Shown: in pieces, positions 12,361-25,025 of the stretch
How the letters are laid out: every line of letters begins with the position of its first letter
Numbering within the stretch: position 1 is the stretch's first letter
Assembly (NCBI GenBank): GCA_963920705.1
Contig: OY987226.1
Span: forward strand, 3,288,501 to 3,352,500
Source of the DNA: Odiellus spinosus
Taxonomy: Eukaryota > Arthropoda > Arachnida > Opiliones > Phalangiidae
Length of the DNA: 64,000 nt
Direction of reading: 5' to 3'
Notes under the pieces: model-generated
Told to the model about the DNA's origin: nothing
Seen by the model: only the letters and a program-made list of their open reading frames with translations
Databases searched by the model: none
Program-made: the position numbers and the translations under genes

Positions 12361-13647
12361 GGTTACTTCAAAGGGGAACCATTTATTACAGGTACAATTT
12401 TAAAAAGAAATTCAGTTCGACCCTTCGAAATGAAGTCTAGGATGGTTCCAGTGTTAAGATAAAAAAAAAAAAAATAGAATTAAATTTTATTTAAGACTTC
12501 AATATTTGAAAATTTCAAAAATAATATTTCAAATTTTAAAGAGATATAAAATAAAAAGAAAAAGTGAAAAACCAATTCAAGTTTTAAAAGGGGAAATTAA
12601 ATTTTTAATTTTTGAAATAGTTCTTAAAGTTAGGAATAAATAAACGATATTTCCCCCAAAAGGTTACGGATTCATCTGTGATGGTTTAATTATAAGATTT
12701 ATTTTAATTTTTAAAAGACGAGGCATATTAAGAATTGAATTATTAAATGATAGGGTAGGTCTTGGTCACTGCGAACGAAACATCGCTTAAGTTAAAAGAA
12801 AATGTTTCACGTAGCAAATTTGTTTTAAGAATGTGGCTTTTTAGGTTTTAATTTTTCAATTATTTTGCTGGTTGTCTTTGAGTTAATCTAGGGTTTTCCA
12901 AGAAGTGTGTAACGGGCAAGACTCGAGCTCGTTTGGGGAAAAAATTGAGCGTGTGTAGGCAAAACTTTAGCACGTGAAAAATAATTAGAGAAAGACTGTT
13001 TTTCATATAAACATTTTTTTGTGCGGATAATCCTAGATCTTGGGAAAAATGTTAAAAAACGTTGTCTACTCTGATTAGATTCTCACTTCACTTTCTTTTG
13101 ATCGCATCCTCTTAATTTTTGCCCACTACACGCTCCTTTGAAAACTCAGCTTTAGAGGAGAAATACAAACATAAGCTATGTTTAGTCATTTTTCCAGTCT
13201 CATTCCTGCCCCCCCCCCCCCCTTTGTTTTAGCCCTTTCAAGAAATATCCTATAATAAGAAAATTCCTGTTACGAATAATTGTTGGTGAATGTTTAATAG
13301 ATGGAAGAAAACTTGTTTGGTTTTTTTTTTATTTTAAATGAAAATTAATGAAAAGTATCGTAAGAATTTTTTGGGATATAGAGATAAGAGCTCAGTTTTT
13401 AACTTTTTCTTTTTTGAGTTGGTTAAAATGTATTTTTACTGTTTGTGTCGAATCATTTGTTTATAAAAAAAAAATCTTATTTATACAAGATTGGACAAGG
13501 ATTTTTGTTAAAATTTATCTTCTACCACTAACCCTACGATAGTAAAGAAGGATACTTATTTACGAAAAAATCATGACTTAAGTTTTTCGTGAATAAATAT
13601 CCTTTAATATTCTACTACCATGACAAAAATCAAATACTCCTTTAACC

Positions 13648-14015
13648 CAATCCCAGTAAGTTTGACCATTTAACTTTACTAATCCCAACAAGTTTGACCA
13701 TTTAACTTTACTAATCCCAACAAGTTTGACCATTTAACTTTACTAATCCCAACAAGTTTGACCATTTAACTTTACTAATCCCAACAAGTTTGACCATTTA
13801 ACTTTACTAATCCCAACAAGTTTGACCATTTAACTTTACTAATCCCAACAAGTTTGACCATTTAACTTTACTAATCCCAACAAGTTTGACCATCTAACTT
13901 TACTAATCCCAACAAGTTTGACCATCCAACTTTACTAATCCCAGTAAGTTTGACCATCCAACTTTACTAATCCCAGTAAGTTTGACCATCCAACTTTACT
14001 AATCCCAGCAAGTTT
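13648..14015. repeat. 32-bp minisatellite, about 11.5 copies
   Basis: The unit is AAGTTTGACCATTTAACTTT plus ACTAATCCCAAC. The central copies are essentially identical. The last ones carry CCATCTAAC or CCATCCAAC and CCCAGTAAG variants, so the homogenised core has diverging edges, especially on the right. Confidence 0.9.
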
Positions 14016-14668
14016 CATGAAGCATTATTTTATGCTAGATTATTGATACTGCACAAAAAATCTTACTCTAAGTATTCTCGAAATAGTTACAAGATTTCAA
14101 ACGAAAAAGTAATTTAGGCTATTTTATTACTCACCCACGTGGCAATATTCTTTAAATTTGTCGCCATAAGTTTGGTAATGAATCACATGTCGTAAAACTC
14201 GCAAATGAAAAAGCATCAACATAAGCTGCGTTCAGCGACATATGCCAAAGCGTCTGGTAGGCTACCGAATAATGTATTTTCTATGCACCCCGTTGCACCG
14301 GTATGTCGCTGAACTTAGCCACTACTACTAGCACTGCTAGCAGAGTCTAGGTCTAGCAGACGCTATTTTTTTACGGTAATTCGTTTCTTCGGTTAGCTTT
14401 CTCAACAAGTGATGCTGATTTAATAGATAATCTTTATCATTATTCCTAAACAAATTTAATAGATAATCTTTATCAATATACTTAAAATGTTGACGTAAGA
14501 GATATTGAGGCCACAGTTCGATAAAATATAAGACGATTTTATGCGTCAGAGATCTCGTTTCGGTACGTTCTTGGTTTTCACAAGGTCGTTGCTAAATCTT
14601 GTCTGTTAATTTTAATTAAAACTTCATTATTTAATATTTACAGATTACTCCAACTTAAACTATCAAAA

Positions 14669-17600
14669 ATGGGTGTCATAAAGCTATATCAATCACCTGG
14701 GCTAAGCGAATGGCAAGTGAACCAAAAATGTAAAGAACTGGGGGAATTGATACCAGGAGTTACTGTGAAGTCATTGAGGACAGAATATTGCAATTATATC
14801 GAATCAATTGAGAAGTTATCGAAGGACTCTGTTAACAAACTGATTTGGATACTTGCGTCAGGTTTTAAGGACATAGTTAGCGAAGAAACTACTCTACTCA
14901 GAGGAAAGAATGAAACGGTTTTAATAGAAATTGGTCCAAGGTATATAAAATTTACAAACCTAATAATTTATAATAATATGAAAAAAAATATAGCCTTGTT
15001 ATAGTATAGTTTTTTGTTTTTAGACTAAACTTTTCTACAGCATTTTCAACCAATGCAGTATCCATCTGTTGGTCTATTGGTTTAAAAAGTGTGAAACGTT
15101 TTGAACGCTCTATTAGATATCTTATTGAAATTGAAGCCCACAATGAAGTTTCTTTCGTTGTGATTGAAAATCAAGTTAGTTTCTCAGTTTCTTTTGACCT
15201 GTAATGAAGAAAATCTTAACAATGAGCAATAATTAGTATACAGATGCCTTGCACGATCGTATGACTGAATGTCGCTACACAACTAATATTGAAACTTTCG
15301 ACTTGCAAGAAACTCCTAAACCTTGGAAAGAAGTAGATTTACTTAGGTACGGGCGCAAAGCTTTGGAGGATGTTAGTCAAGAATTAGGCTTAGCGTTTGA
15401 TGACTGGGACTTGGATTTCTATACGGATATGTTTTGTAATCAACTAAAAAGAAACCCAACGACGGTAGAGTGTTTCGATCTTGCTCAATCTAATAGCGAA
15501 CACAGTCGACATTGGTTCTTTAAAGGCCGAATGGTAATTGATGGAAACGAAGCTAAAGAATCACTCTTTGATATGATTGTCGATACTCAAAAGAATAGCA
15601 ATCAAAATAATGTAATCAAATTCTCCGATAATAGCAGGTATGTTCCTGAAATTTCATATTGCATTAAGCAAATATTCCTCATGACCGAAAATAACGACCC
15701 AAAACTTTAACTGTGTGACAAAAAGTATTCTTAAAATAATTGATCCTGATTAAAAAGATTGAATTGTGACTGAAAAATAGTAAATTTCCATTAAAAAAAA
15801 ATAATATTAATGCTCTAAAATATTTTAGCACAGATCTTAGTGGTCGTCTTTCCGGTTGAGTGTGAACTAAGCTTTAACAACTTGTTTCACACTTTTTGCA
15901 GCGCGATTCTAGGTTACGACATTCGTTACCTTAAACCTTCGGAAACTTCCTTCGCCAGTCCCATGTTTTTAACCGATGAAAATAGAGATATAATTTTTAC
16001 GGCAGAGACTCACAATTTTCCTACAGGAGTCGCTCCTTTCAGTGGTGCCACAACGGGAACTGGCGGTAGAATTAGAGACGTTCAAGCTGCTGGTAGAGGC
16101 GCTCACGTAATTGCTGGAACAGCAGCCTATTGTTTCGGCAATCTTAATATACCAGGCTATGAGTTACCGTGGGAAGATAGTTCCTTCGAATACCCAAATA
16201 ATTTCGCCAGACCTTTAGCCATTGCTGTCGAAGCTAGTAACGGAGCGTCTGACTACGGAAACAAATTTGGCGAACCAGTTTTGGCTGGATTTGCCAGATC
16301 CTTCGGAATGAAACTAGCCAATGGGGAACGTCGAGAATGGATCAAACCCATCATGTTTTCAGGGGGAATTGGAAGCATTTCACACGATCAGATTAAAAAA
16401 TTCGCCCCAGAGAAAGGAATGCTAGTTGTTAAAGTTGGAGGTCCAATTTATCGTATCGGAGTTGGTGGAGGATCGGCTTCTTCCGTTCACGTACAAGGGG
16501 ATCAAGAAGCGGCATTAGATTTTGGTGCTGTTCAAAGAGGGGATGCCGAAATGGAACAGAAATTGAATAGAGTTATACGTTCATGTTTGGAACGGCGGGA
16601 AGGAAACATCATTTGCAGTATTCATGATCAAGGAGCAGGTGGAAATGGTAATGATGTTTTTTTGTTGTTTGTGGTGTGTGTGAATATTCTGAAACTTGAC
16701 TTTAAATTATTTATTGTAATACATTTTTCATTTGCTTCAGGAAATGTGCTCAAAGAACTCGTGGAACCGGCTGGAGCAGAGATTCTAACGTCCGGTTTTC
16801 AACTTGGCGATCCAACAATATCGACTATGGAATTATGGGGAGCCGAATACCAAGAAAGCAATGCCATTTTGATTTCTGACAAACATAAATCAGATTTGGA
16901 AGCCATTTCCGCTCGAGAAAAGTGTCCAGTTTCTTTCGTAGGAACTGTGACTGGTGATGGGAAAGTCGTTTTAAAGGAAAATAATTCTAATAACTCTAGA
17001 CATCCGTTTGATATGGAACTGTCCTATGTTTTGGGTTCAATGCCGAGAAAAGTAAGTTGTGATGATGCGTTTTCCTCACCACTAACTGATTTTAAATCCA
17101 ATCAATAGGTATTTAAGATGGAATCCTATAAACCAGCCTTGGAACAGTTAAACCTACCTGATGATTTAACATTATTATCGTGTTTAGAAAGAGTTTTAAG
17201 ATTGCCATCTGTTGGTAGTAAAAGATATTTAACCAATAAGGTAATATTTGTTGTTTTATTTTACTAACTTGACGGAAACGCCATTTTTTACACTAGATCT
17301 CTAAAAGCTCCACTATATCAAGAAACTTATTATCTCAATCATTTTAAAGGGACTATCTGCGATTTTCAAACCCCCTTTAATGTCACCTTTCTTTTCTAAC
17401 TTAGCAGACGAGGTTGTACAAAACAAATTGTACAGTCGAAGCTAGGCTGCGTGCGTAAGGGAAGAGCATTTTAAAGGGGCAAGTTTCAGAGCAGATAGGG
17501 CCTTTAAAACATTGTTGGATAGACTCTCTAGGCTCTGATTAGTCAGGAAGCCTCTTTTTTAAAATATAAGCCTAGTGGTAAGCCTAAAAAAAGTTTCGAG

Positions 17601-20600
17601 CATTATTTTATATTTGAAATAATTGTGAAAAAATTCCAGATTTTATATTTAATTTCTAAAAATAGTAAAAATTAACAAAGCTAGAATAATTTTCAGTCAA
17701 TAGTCTTCCTTTAAGGCTTTGAACTCTTTTAATGTATAGTTTTTTCATAAATGAAGGTTGACAGATGCGTTACTGGTTTAGTAGCTCAGCAGCAGTGCGT
17801 TGGTCCTTTACACACGCCTCTCGCTGATGTGGCGGTCATTGCTTTGTCACATTTTGATACTGTAAGTTGATTTGAGCATATCTTTATTAGTTAATTGTTT
17901 TTGTAAATATTATTAATGTAATATTTCAATCCACACATACGAATCCTTTAATAACACAAACTATTCTAAATACTTGTAGGTTGGTTCTGCTACTAGCATT
18001 GGCGAACAACCCATAAAAGGTTTAATTGACCCTGCAGCAGGTGCCCGAATGTCAGTCGCTGAAGCCATTACCAACCTTATGTTTGCTAGAATTAGTTCTT
18101 TGAAAGTAAGGAACTTTGACTTATTATTGCAAAATAGTATTTAAGTAATTTCACTACTAGGATGTGAAATGCAGTGGTAATTGGATGTGGGCTGCGAAAC
18201 TTCCGGGTGAAGGAGCCGCATTAGTCTCTGCCTGCCAAGCTATGTGTACGGTTATGGGTCAGTTAGGTATCGCCATTGATGGTGGTAAAGATTCCTTGAG
18301 TATGGCAGCCAGAGTTGGTTCGGATACCATTAAAGCGCCTGGCGCTATCGTAATTTCTGCGTATGCCCCATGCCCAGATATCAGGCAGATTGTTACGCCA
18401 GATCTAAAGATTCCACACAACAGAGGTAATTATATTTTCATCTTATAACCAGTGACCTTTTAAATAGACGAAAAAATTTAGGCCTAGCTATTGTGGACAA
18501 ACTGGTTATAAAGAAAGTTTTCTTTAACCAGGGACCATATATTTTCCAACTATCCCATAACTTTTCATTTGTAAGAGGGGGTCACTGGACATTTGTCCAA
18601 TACGTAAAAGTACTTACAAGTATCTGAAATCTGGCAAAGTCTGATAATTTTTAAAATGTCCCTAAACTCTGAGTTTGTGATGGGATTACTGGACAATTGT
18701 GCAATAAGAATACATTCTTATTTCTTGACCAAATACTACGTTGTTTTCAAAGAAAAAGCATAGCAATCGTAACGAAATGTTTCCCCAAAAACGTTTTTTC
18801 TATTTCTCAAAACGAATTGCTTCAATTGTTAGGTTCTCTCATTCGTATCGATCTATCCAATGGCAAAACAAGATTAGGTGGTACGGCTTTAGCCCAATGT
18901 TACGGTCATCTTGGTAGCTCTACTGCGGATCTAGATGAACCCGAACTTTTAGTCAAAGGCTTTGAAGTTACTCAGAAATTAATAGGAGGTAAAAAAATAA
19001 AAAAAAAATTAATACTTTCTTCGAGACTTAAAAAGTTGAAATTTCAGAAAAGAAGATAACCGCAGGGCACGATATTAGTGACGGTGGTCTTATAACATGC
19101 CTTCTTGAAATGGCATTCGCAGGAAACGCCGGTTTATCCGTTAATATTGATCACAGTTTAAGTTGCGATTCTATTGGGATATTATTCTCTGAAGAAGTTG
19201 GATGGGTCATTGAGGTTGCCAAAATCGATGTCGACTACGTTCTTGAACAATATAGAGATCAAAACATCCCTTGTTCATTGATTGGAACCAGTTTTGGTTA
19301 CGCAATTGATGCTAAGGTAAGAATTTCATGATTTATTTAACGCATAATCGCAAATGCAAATATTTTAAATTCACGTGAAGTTTAAGAACTATTTTTCATT
19401 TCCATTTGCTTTAAGTTTCATAATGTCCCTCGTCCCTTGATTGAATCCAGCGTGATTGATGCTAAGGTAAAAATTTTATCTTACACCAATCATTTACAAC
19501 CAAAAAAAATCAAGGAAATACGTTAAAAAACATAACAAATCAAGCATTTTATGTGTAGTGTTGGCTGATATCGTAATTTTAACTGATATTTTAAATTATA
19601 TGACAAAATGAAGGAATATCGTCTTTGTTGCCATTCTGTAGTCTTATTATGGTAGTTAAATAATGGACTTGTTAACGTAAAAGTGGTGAAATTAGTTGAG
19701 GGGGAGCTGGAGCAGTAGTAGTGCAGCCCAACACTACTGTCATGTAATCAAAGTATATATTCTAAGCAGCCAATTTATCTCTTTGACCTCGTAGGTGAAA
19801 GTTAGAGAGCTCGAAGTCATTAAATTTTGCGGTAGGAAGGTCTATATCTACCATTGCTCGTTGCTCTAAGCTTTGTTCTGTTTCGTGATGCTATGTAGAT
19901 TCTTGATATTTTAAAGTGAGAATGAAGAGAGGAGATTTCTCTCATCTGCGTTCGTATTAACAGGGTGGGTATATCAGGGAAAATGATTTTGAGTCAAAAA
20001 ACTCGCGTAACAATCATAATTATTCAAGGAAATTTATATAATAAAATTTATGACACCCAAGACTATTGCAAACCCAAAAATGTTTAGTGTACTTTTAGAA
20101 AAGTTAAAATCTGCGAAAAGTTGTGCTTCATTCTCCCTTTAAATGAACATTACTAGGGCAAAATCTCACAACCAATTAATTTTTTCCCTGATTCTTTGTA
20201 TTTAAATATATCCTCTTGAAGTTTTTCAAATTTTGAAAAAAATTATATGCAATAATTAACTTTGTTTGGCTTAGCAATGCTATTAAATTGCCCAAAGTGG
20301 CTCTATCTATATTCGAGTAATCAATAATCACAGATGATGGTTTGCAAAACTGAAATTCGATTGGTTTGTTGGTAATGGTAGCGAAATTCAAACGCATGCT
20401 TAGTATACAAAACTTGTAAAAAGTATTTTCTAGTAGAATTTTGGGGGCATATTTTAACATAAGGAATCAGAAAAAAAAAATAAAAAAATAAAATAGACAT
20501 GCAAGATCATGTTAAATTGATCTTAAGCCAAACTTGCAAATTTAATCTTTACAAATGAAGTTAAGGTTATTTCATTTTGTCGATTTCTGTAAGCCAATTT

Positions 20601-22374
20601 GTTACAATTAAATTTGCAAGCATGGTGCTAGATCAGATTGACAAGGCCAGAATCTTGTCAGGTTGCGTGTCTACTATAATTTTGAATAATAGTATTACAT
20701 CACTATTATTAAAAAATTACATTTAGATTGAAGTAACGTATAATGGAGTAATTGTCTTGAATGAACCTATGGTTAATTTACGAGAAATCTGGGAAGAAAC
20801 GAGTTACCAGTTAGAGTTAAGGCAATGTAATCCTGACTGTGCACTAATGGAATTCAAGGGACTTCGTGACCGAACAGCGCCTCCTTTCAAATTATCTTTT
20901 AAACCTGATCCGATACCGAAGCTAGAAGATTTCAGTATGAAAGTTCCATTTTTTTTGTAGCTTTCCATTGATGTACATCAATGTCAAAAGTGTTTAAACC
21001 TGTTTACAGCTCCCCAAATAAGAGTCGCTGTTGTTAGAGAGGAAGGGTCTAACGGAGATCGCGAAATGATCTCCGCTCTGTCAATGGCTGGTTTCCAAGT
21101 TTGGGATGTTACTATGACAGATTTGCAAACAAAGAAAGCTACTTTGGATAATTTTCGTGGAGTAATTTTTCCCGGAGGCTTTAGTTTCGCCGATGTTCTT
21201 GGATCGGCCAAAGGATGGGCAGCTACGTTTTTGTTCGACGAATCTCTTAAAAATCAACTGGCCAGTTTTAAACAGAGGAAAAACACTTTTAGCCTGGGAG
21301 TATGCAATGGTTGTCAGTTGTTGGCTCTTCTTGGTTGGGTGTCTCCTCCGAAAGAAGATTCGAGTAATTTTTGCGTTTTGATTTCAATTTGAATATTCTG
21401 CAAATTTTTTAACAACTCTTTTTATAGATGTTAGCTTATCTAGTCAGCAGGGAGTACTTCTCAGTCGTAATGTGTCTGAACGATTTGAATCGAGGTTTTC
21501 CACCGTTCGAATTAACAAAAGCGATTCTATTATGCTCAAGGGAATGGAAGACTCGATTCTTGGTGTTTGGGTCGCTCATGGAGAAGGTATGTTGTATTTT
21601 GAACCTGGTTTAACTTGATTGCACCTTTAGAATAGACACTCAACTTGAATCTATCTGGCCATACTTTGTGAAATTGATTTCGTACTAAGGTCTACCAATA
21701 TAATCTTAGTTAAAGTACATACGCCTGACGTCAGTTTTAACTTTTCATTTCATTGCGCTTCCATAGAATAACCAAAGAAATCGGCTTACCCATTTAGGAA
21801 AAATCTTATGTTTTAGTCATATGAGAAGCTCTTAATTTCGTTATTAAAACTTCTAAAACTGGGCATAATCACACCTACTACACTTTTACTTTGTCTCGCG
21901 CACTTCAGCGATATCTCTCATTGATAAATTGCTTGAAATATCACTCATGAAAACGAGCCTTCACTAGTTCTCATAGATGGCGCCCTTGTAGTATCATAGT
22001 TTTATTTATTTTCCCCGTAAATTTAAACAGTAAATGAGATACCTCCAATTGAATTTAAAATAATTACAGGCAGATTTGATTTTAAAAGTGAAAATCTGTT
22101 GGAAAGAGCCATGGCTGATAATTTGATCGCCGTGTCTTACGTTGACGATTTGGGTAAACCGACTGAAAAATATCCAATGAATCCTAATGGTAGTCCAAAG
22201 GGTATTGCGGCTCTTTGTTCGAAAGATGGGCGTCATTTAGCCATGATGCCTCACCCCGAACGATGCGTATTGCCTTGGCAATGGCCTTGGATGCCTGAAT
22301 CTTGGAAAACCAACGTAAAGGTTTCACCTTGGATGCAAATGTTTATCAACGCTCACAATTGGTGCCAAAAATGA
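14669..22374 (+). CDS. Pfas: Phosphoribosylformylglycinamidine (FGAM) synthase
   Basis: Exons: 14669-14940, 15024-15174, 15237-15637, 15902-16647, 16741-17051, 17109-17240, 17757-17861, 17980-18105, 18161-18425, 18833-18988, 19048-19316, 20727-20934, 21010-21363, 21428-21586, 22070-22374. The product is 1,319 residues; human PFAS is about 1,338. It converts FGAR, glutamine and ATP to FGAM, the fourth step of cytosolic de novo purine synthesis, and joins the purinosome. The order is an N-terminal PurS-like part, then the linker (LHDRMTE), then the synthetase (TAETHNFPTGV, GATTGTGGRIRD, IHDQGAGGNGNVLKEL), then a class I glutaminase from about 1048. The nucleophile Cys is about 1146 in GVCNGCQ, with His and Glu in MMPHPER. 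Exon 3 uses the acceptor at 15236 (aattag), because the nearer cag at 15243 would break the frame. No lesion was seen. Confidence 0.96.
17343..17509. mobile_element. MITE of the AAAGG-CTATCTGC family, copy in Pfas intron 6
   Basis: Left end TTTAAAGGGACTATCTGC, right end GCAGATAGGGCCTTTAAA, so the termini are imperfect inverted repeats. Internal TTCTAACTTAGCAGACGAGG and CATTTTAAAGGGGCAAG are shared with copies at 29643, 35190 and 42960. Non-coding. Confidence 0.7.
19421..19475 (+). repeat. Partial duplicate of the 3' end of Pfas exon 11 with its donor
   Basis: About 105 bp past the exon 11 donor (ATTGATGCTAAG|gtaaga) the sequence repeats as CCCTTGATTGAATCCAGCGT followed by gattgatgctaag|gtaaaa. 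It looks like a degenerate local duplication of the exon end and donor. I do not include it in the coding model because exon 11 to exon 12 already reads through cleanly. Confidence 0.45.
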
Positions 22375-25025
22375 AAAATATATTAGGATTTTTTTTTTTT
22401 TTTTTACTAAAGTAATTGGGTTAAAAATACTAACATACAAGCGTGGTACCTGAATAATGATTTTATTAGCCTTAAAAATTTAGATAATACTATTTTTCTA
22501 TAATTCTCCTTAAAATAAACTTATTTACATCTTTTGTACATTTTTTCTCATTCGTTTATATGAGGCTACCGAGTCCGGCTGCACAATTACCTAGTTCTGA
22601 CACTGCAACAAGTTTTCGTCTTAAAGGGCTGAAAACTCGTTGAGTGGCTATGTGATATTAATCTTTACTCTATCAATCCTAGTTTTCTACCAACCCAATG
22701 TACGACTTTGCAAAAAGTGTACCAAGTTAGGGGCGCCTACCCTCTAGGCCATTGCTACTATGGCTCTAAATTTAGGCAAAGAACCTGTCCCGCTATGAAT
22801 ACTTAGCTGGCTTCACCTAAGATAGATGGCGCCACCTAACCAAGGTGTCAGATATATAAAAATTCTGGCTCCAAGCAAAGCACCTGTCTTAAACATCCCT
22901 CATTAACATTTGTAAGTTAATAAACTTATGGAGTATAATAGTTACAGATATTTATTGAACTAAAGACGACAAATGGCAGCAGAGATGGGATTCAAAAACC
23001 ATGAGCTGAACGAATGCGAGTCGCAGCAATATCTCCCAGTTTTTTCTAGTCCCTATAGCCTACATTGGTAAGTTTTAACTTTTCTTTACAAATATATGAT
23101 ATAGCCAGACAATATGAACAATCTAAATGAAGAAATCGGCATAGTGAAAGAAAACTATATCTTTTCTCTCCTCACCCGCTTAGGCAAACTATTTGGGAGC
23201 ATGTCAGGATATTTTTTAAGTTTTATTCAGGTAAATAGGCAAATGGCCCTCTACAAGACTTTGTCTTAGATTTATTTTTGAGAGAACCCATAGAAATAAC
23301 AAAAAGCCCAAATTATCTCACCATGTACTTGAACTAACAATCCCTGACAGTCTAAGACTTTAAAAAATATCTGAGCAAGAATCCATAGAAATGACCAAGA
23401 ACGTTGAAACGGGATATCTTGGCACCACTATTTTGCTGGCTGATCTATTTATAGGAGATTGATTTTTGCTCTCTGTATTTTCAAATATTGGGGGGTGATA
23501 ATTTGCCTGACGAGGCTGCTATATATAGATTTCAGCTAGAAATGAGGTATTTAAGTTCTCGCAAGAAATATAGGGTCCCAGGTGTCTATGCCAAACTGAA
23601 ATATTCTCCATTAATACCATTTACGTGTGTTCCCAGTGTTAGTGACAAGTTTTTTCTCAAATTAGGCAAATCCTAAAACCTTTAGGGATCCCAATTTTAG
23701 AATTCATAAACCTTTGAATTTGGATTAAATAGTGACAATATCACTTAAACATAGTTACGAACGAGAGTAGAAATTAGTAATTAACATTGATTTGAATATT
23801 GGTTTTTAATGATTTTTTATTGGAACATTTTAAGGCTTCAAGTCATTATAAATAGTAAATCGATTTTATCCTCTTAATTTTTCTAGTATAAATTTTAAAA
23901 AAAATCTGCTTTTTAAAGTGTTATAAGTATTAGCTCATTTCCTTTAAATCAAGTGTTGGGACCTCAAAACGCCCTTGCGCAGTCTCATCCGGCTATACAC
24001 CAAATATGAACTGCCAGAGACAGAAACCAATGGGACATGGACATTCATGTAAACCCCATCTTTCCTGCCTTTGGTAAGAAAAATCTCTGACTATTAACAA
24101 TGATCATCGTATCTTAAAAGATAAAACAAAACCAGGAGTTTAGAAGCAAAGTTGAAACTAACAAAACCACGAGTGTATCTACCTATACTCTATTGCAGCC
24201 AAGCACGTGGTGTTCTTAACTACTTTCGCCCACACTGTTCTGGCCGCTAGTTTTTGTTATTCATCTTTATTTATTAAGATAAGTGTCTATTGTTAATAGT
24301 CCAGTAATGTTCAGAGGAGAAGCACGCGTTAACAGACCCACCACTTGCTTTAAATTAGTTCAATCATGTTCTTTCGTAAAACTAAATTTTTCCTAACAAA
24401 ATCATTGGCTTCTAACTATAAATATTTTCAATTGAATATTTCCCCCCTAAAAAAACCGGAAGTTGAGATATTATAAGCAGATGTGTGGAAGCTCTTAAAA
24501 CTATTGCCAGTACGCGAAAAATTCGTTTCCCCCCCCCCCCCCCCCACAATGTTTGAGGAGAACTTCAGTTACATTTTTGGAAAATTTGATATAATTTCAC
24601 ATTTGGAATATTTTTTTCTCCAGAGTTTTTAAAACTCTTAATACTGATTCTACGTAAATTATAAATTTTTAAAACAAAATTTTTGGTTTTTAATAATTCT
24701 TTTTCGTTATACTCGGTAATAACCATTAACTTTGAAATGGATATAAATTCTCTTAAGCCTCGTTCATAAATACACCTAAAAGAGCTATGTTAAGTTTAGA
24801 TTTAAATAATTAAAGTTAGAAATTATTTCATGTTCCTTCGTGAAATGAACGAAACTAAATTCTAACATATAATTTGTGTCCAAGGAAAGCTCTTCATACC
24901 AATTTTGCCTTCCAGTATGAATGAGGCTTTAGAAAACCAAATTCTATAAATTGGAATTTGTGTCCCCCAGTTATAACGGAGTAAATTATAAAATTATTAA
25001 TTAAAATGTAAAATTTTTAAATAAT
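22375..25025. other. Intergenic region between convergent Pfas and egh
   Basis: Carries a poly-T tract at 22390, possible polyadenylation signals for both genes, and a poly-C tract at about 24531-24545. The stretch 22840-22990 (a TATA-like motif, aataaac, then ATGGCAGCAGAGATGGG) faintly resembles the end of a retroelement LTR and primer-binding site, but no partner LTR or protein was found. No coding exon is supported. Confidence 0.4.

Larger units (their letters stand above)
11611..14668. other. Intergenic region between ago and Pfas
   Basis: Contains the presumed ago 3' UTR, a MITE (11940-12360), a poly-C tract at about 13209-13222, a 32-bp minisatellite (13648-14015) and a short direct repeat (tttaatagataatctttatc at about 14420 and 14457). 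The Pfas promoter and 5' UTR probably lie in the last few hundred bases, with an acceptor-like site (atttacag) just before 14644. No coding exon is supported. Confidence 0.5.

Noticed and set aside
13201-13222. Poly-C tracts here and at 24531-24545 and 55809-55820 as regulatory G-quadruplex sites
   Set aside because: Isolated homopolymers with no paired runs nearby; more likely simple slippage products.
15840-15901. Coding use of the open frame upstream of Pfas exon 4
   Set aside because: The acceptor at 15901 (actttttgcag) restores the conserved S-A-I-L-G-Y-D reading from exon 3; the upstream open frame is intron.
22540-23000. Solo LTR or primer-binding site of a retroelement
   Set aside because: Only a TATA-like motif, aataaac and TGGCAGCAGAG were seen; no matching second LTR, no TG...CA ends and no gag or pol sequence.
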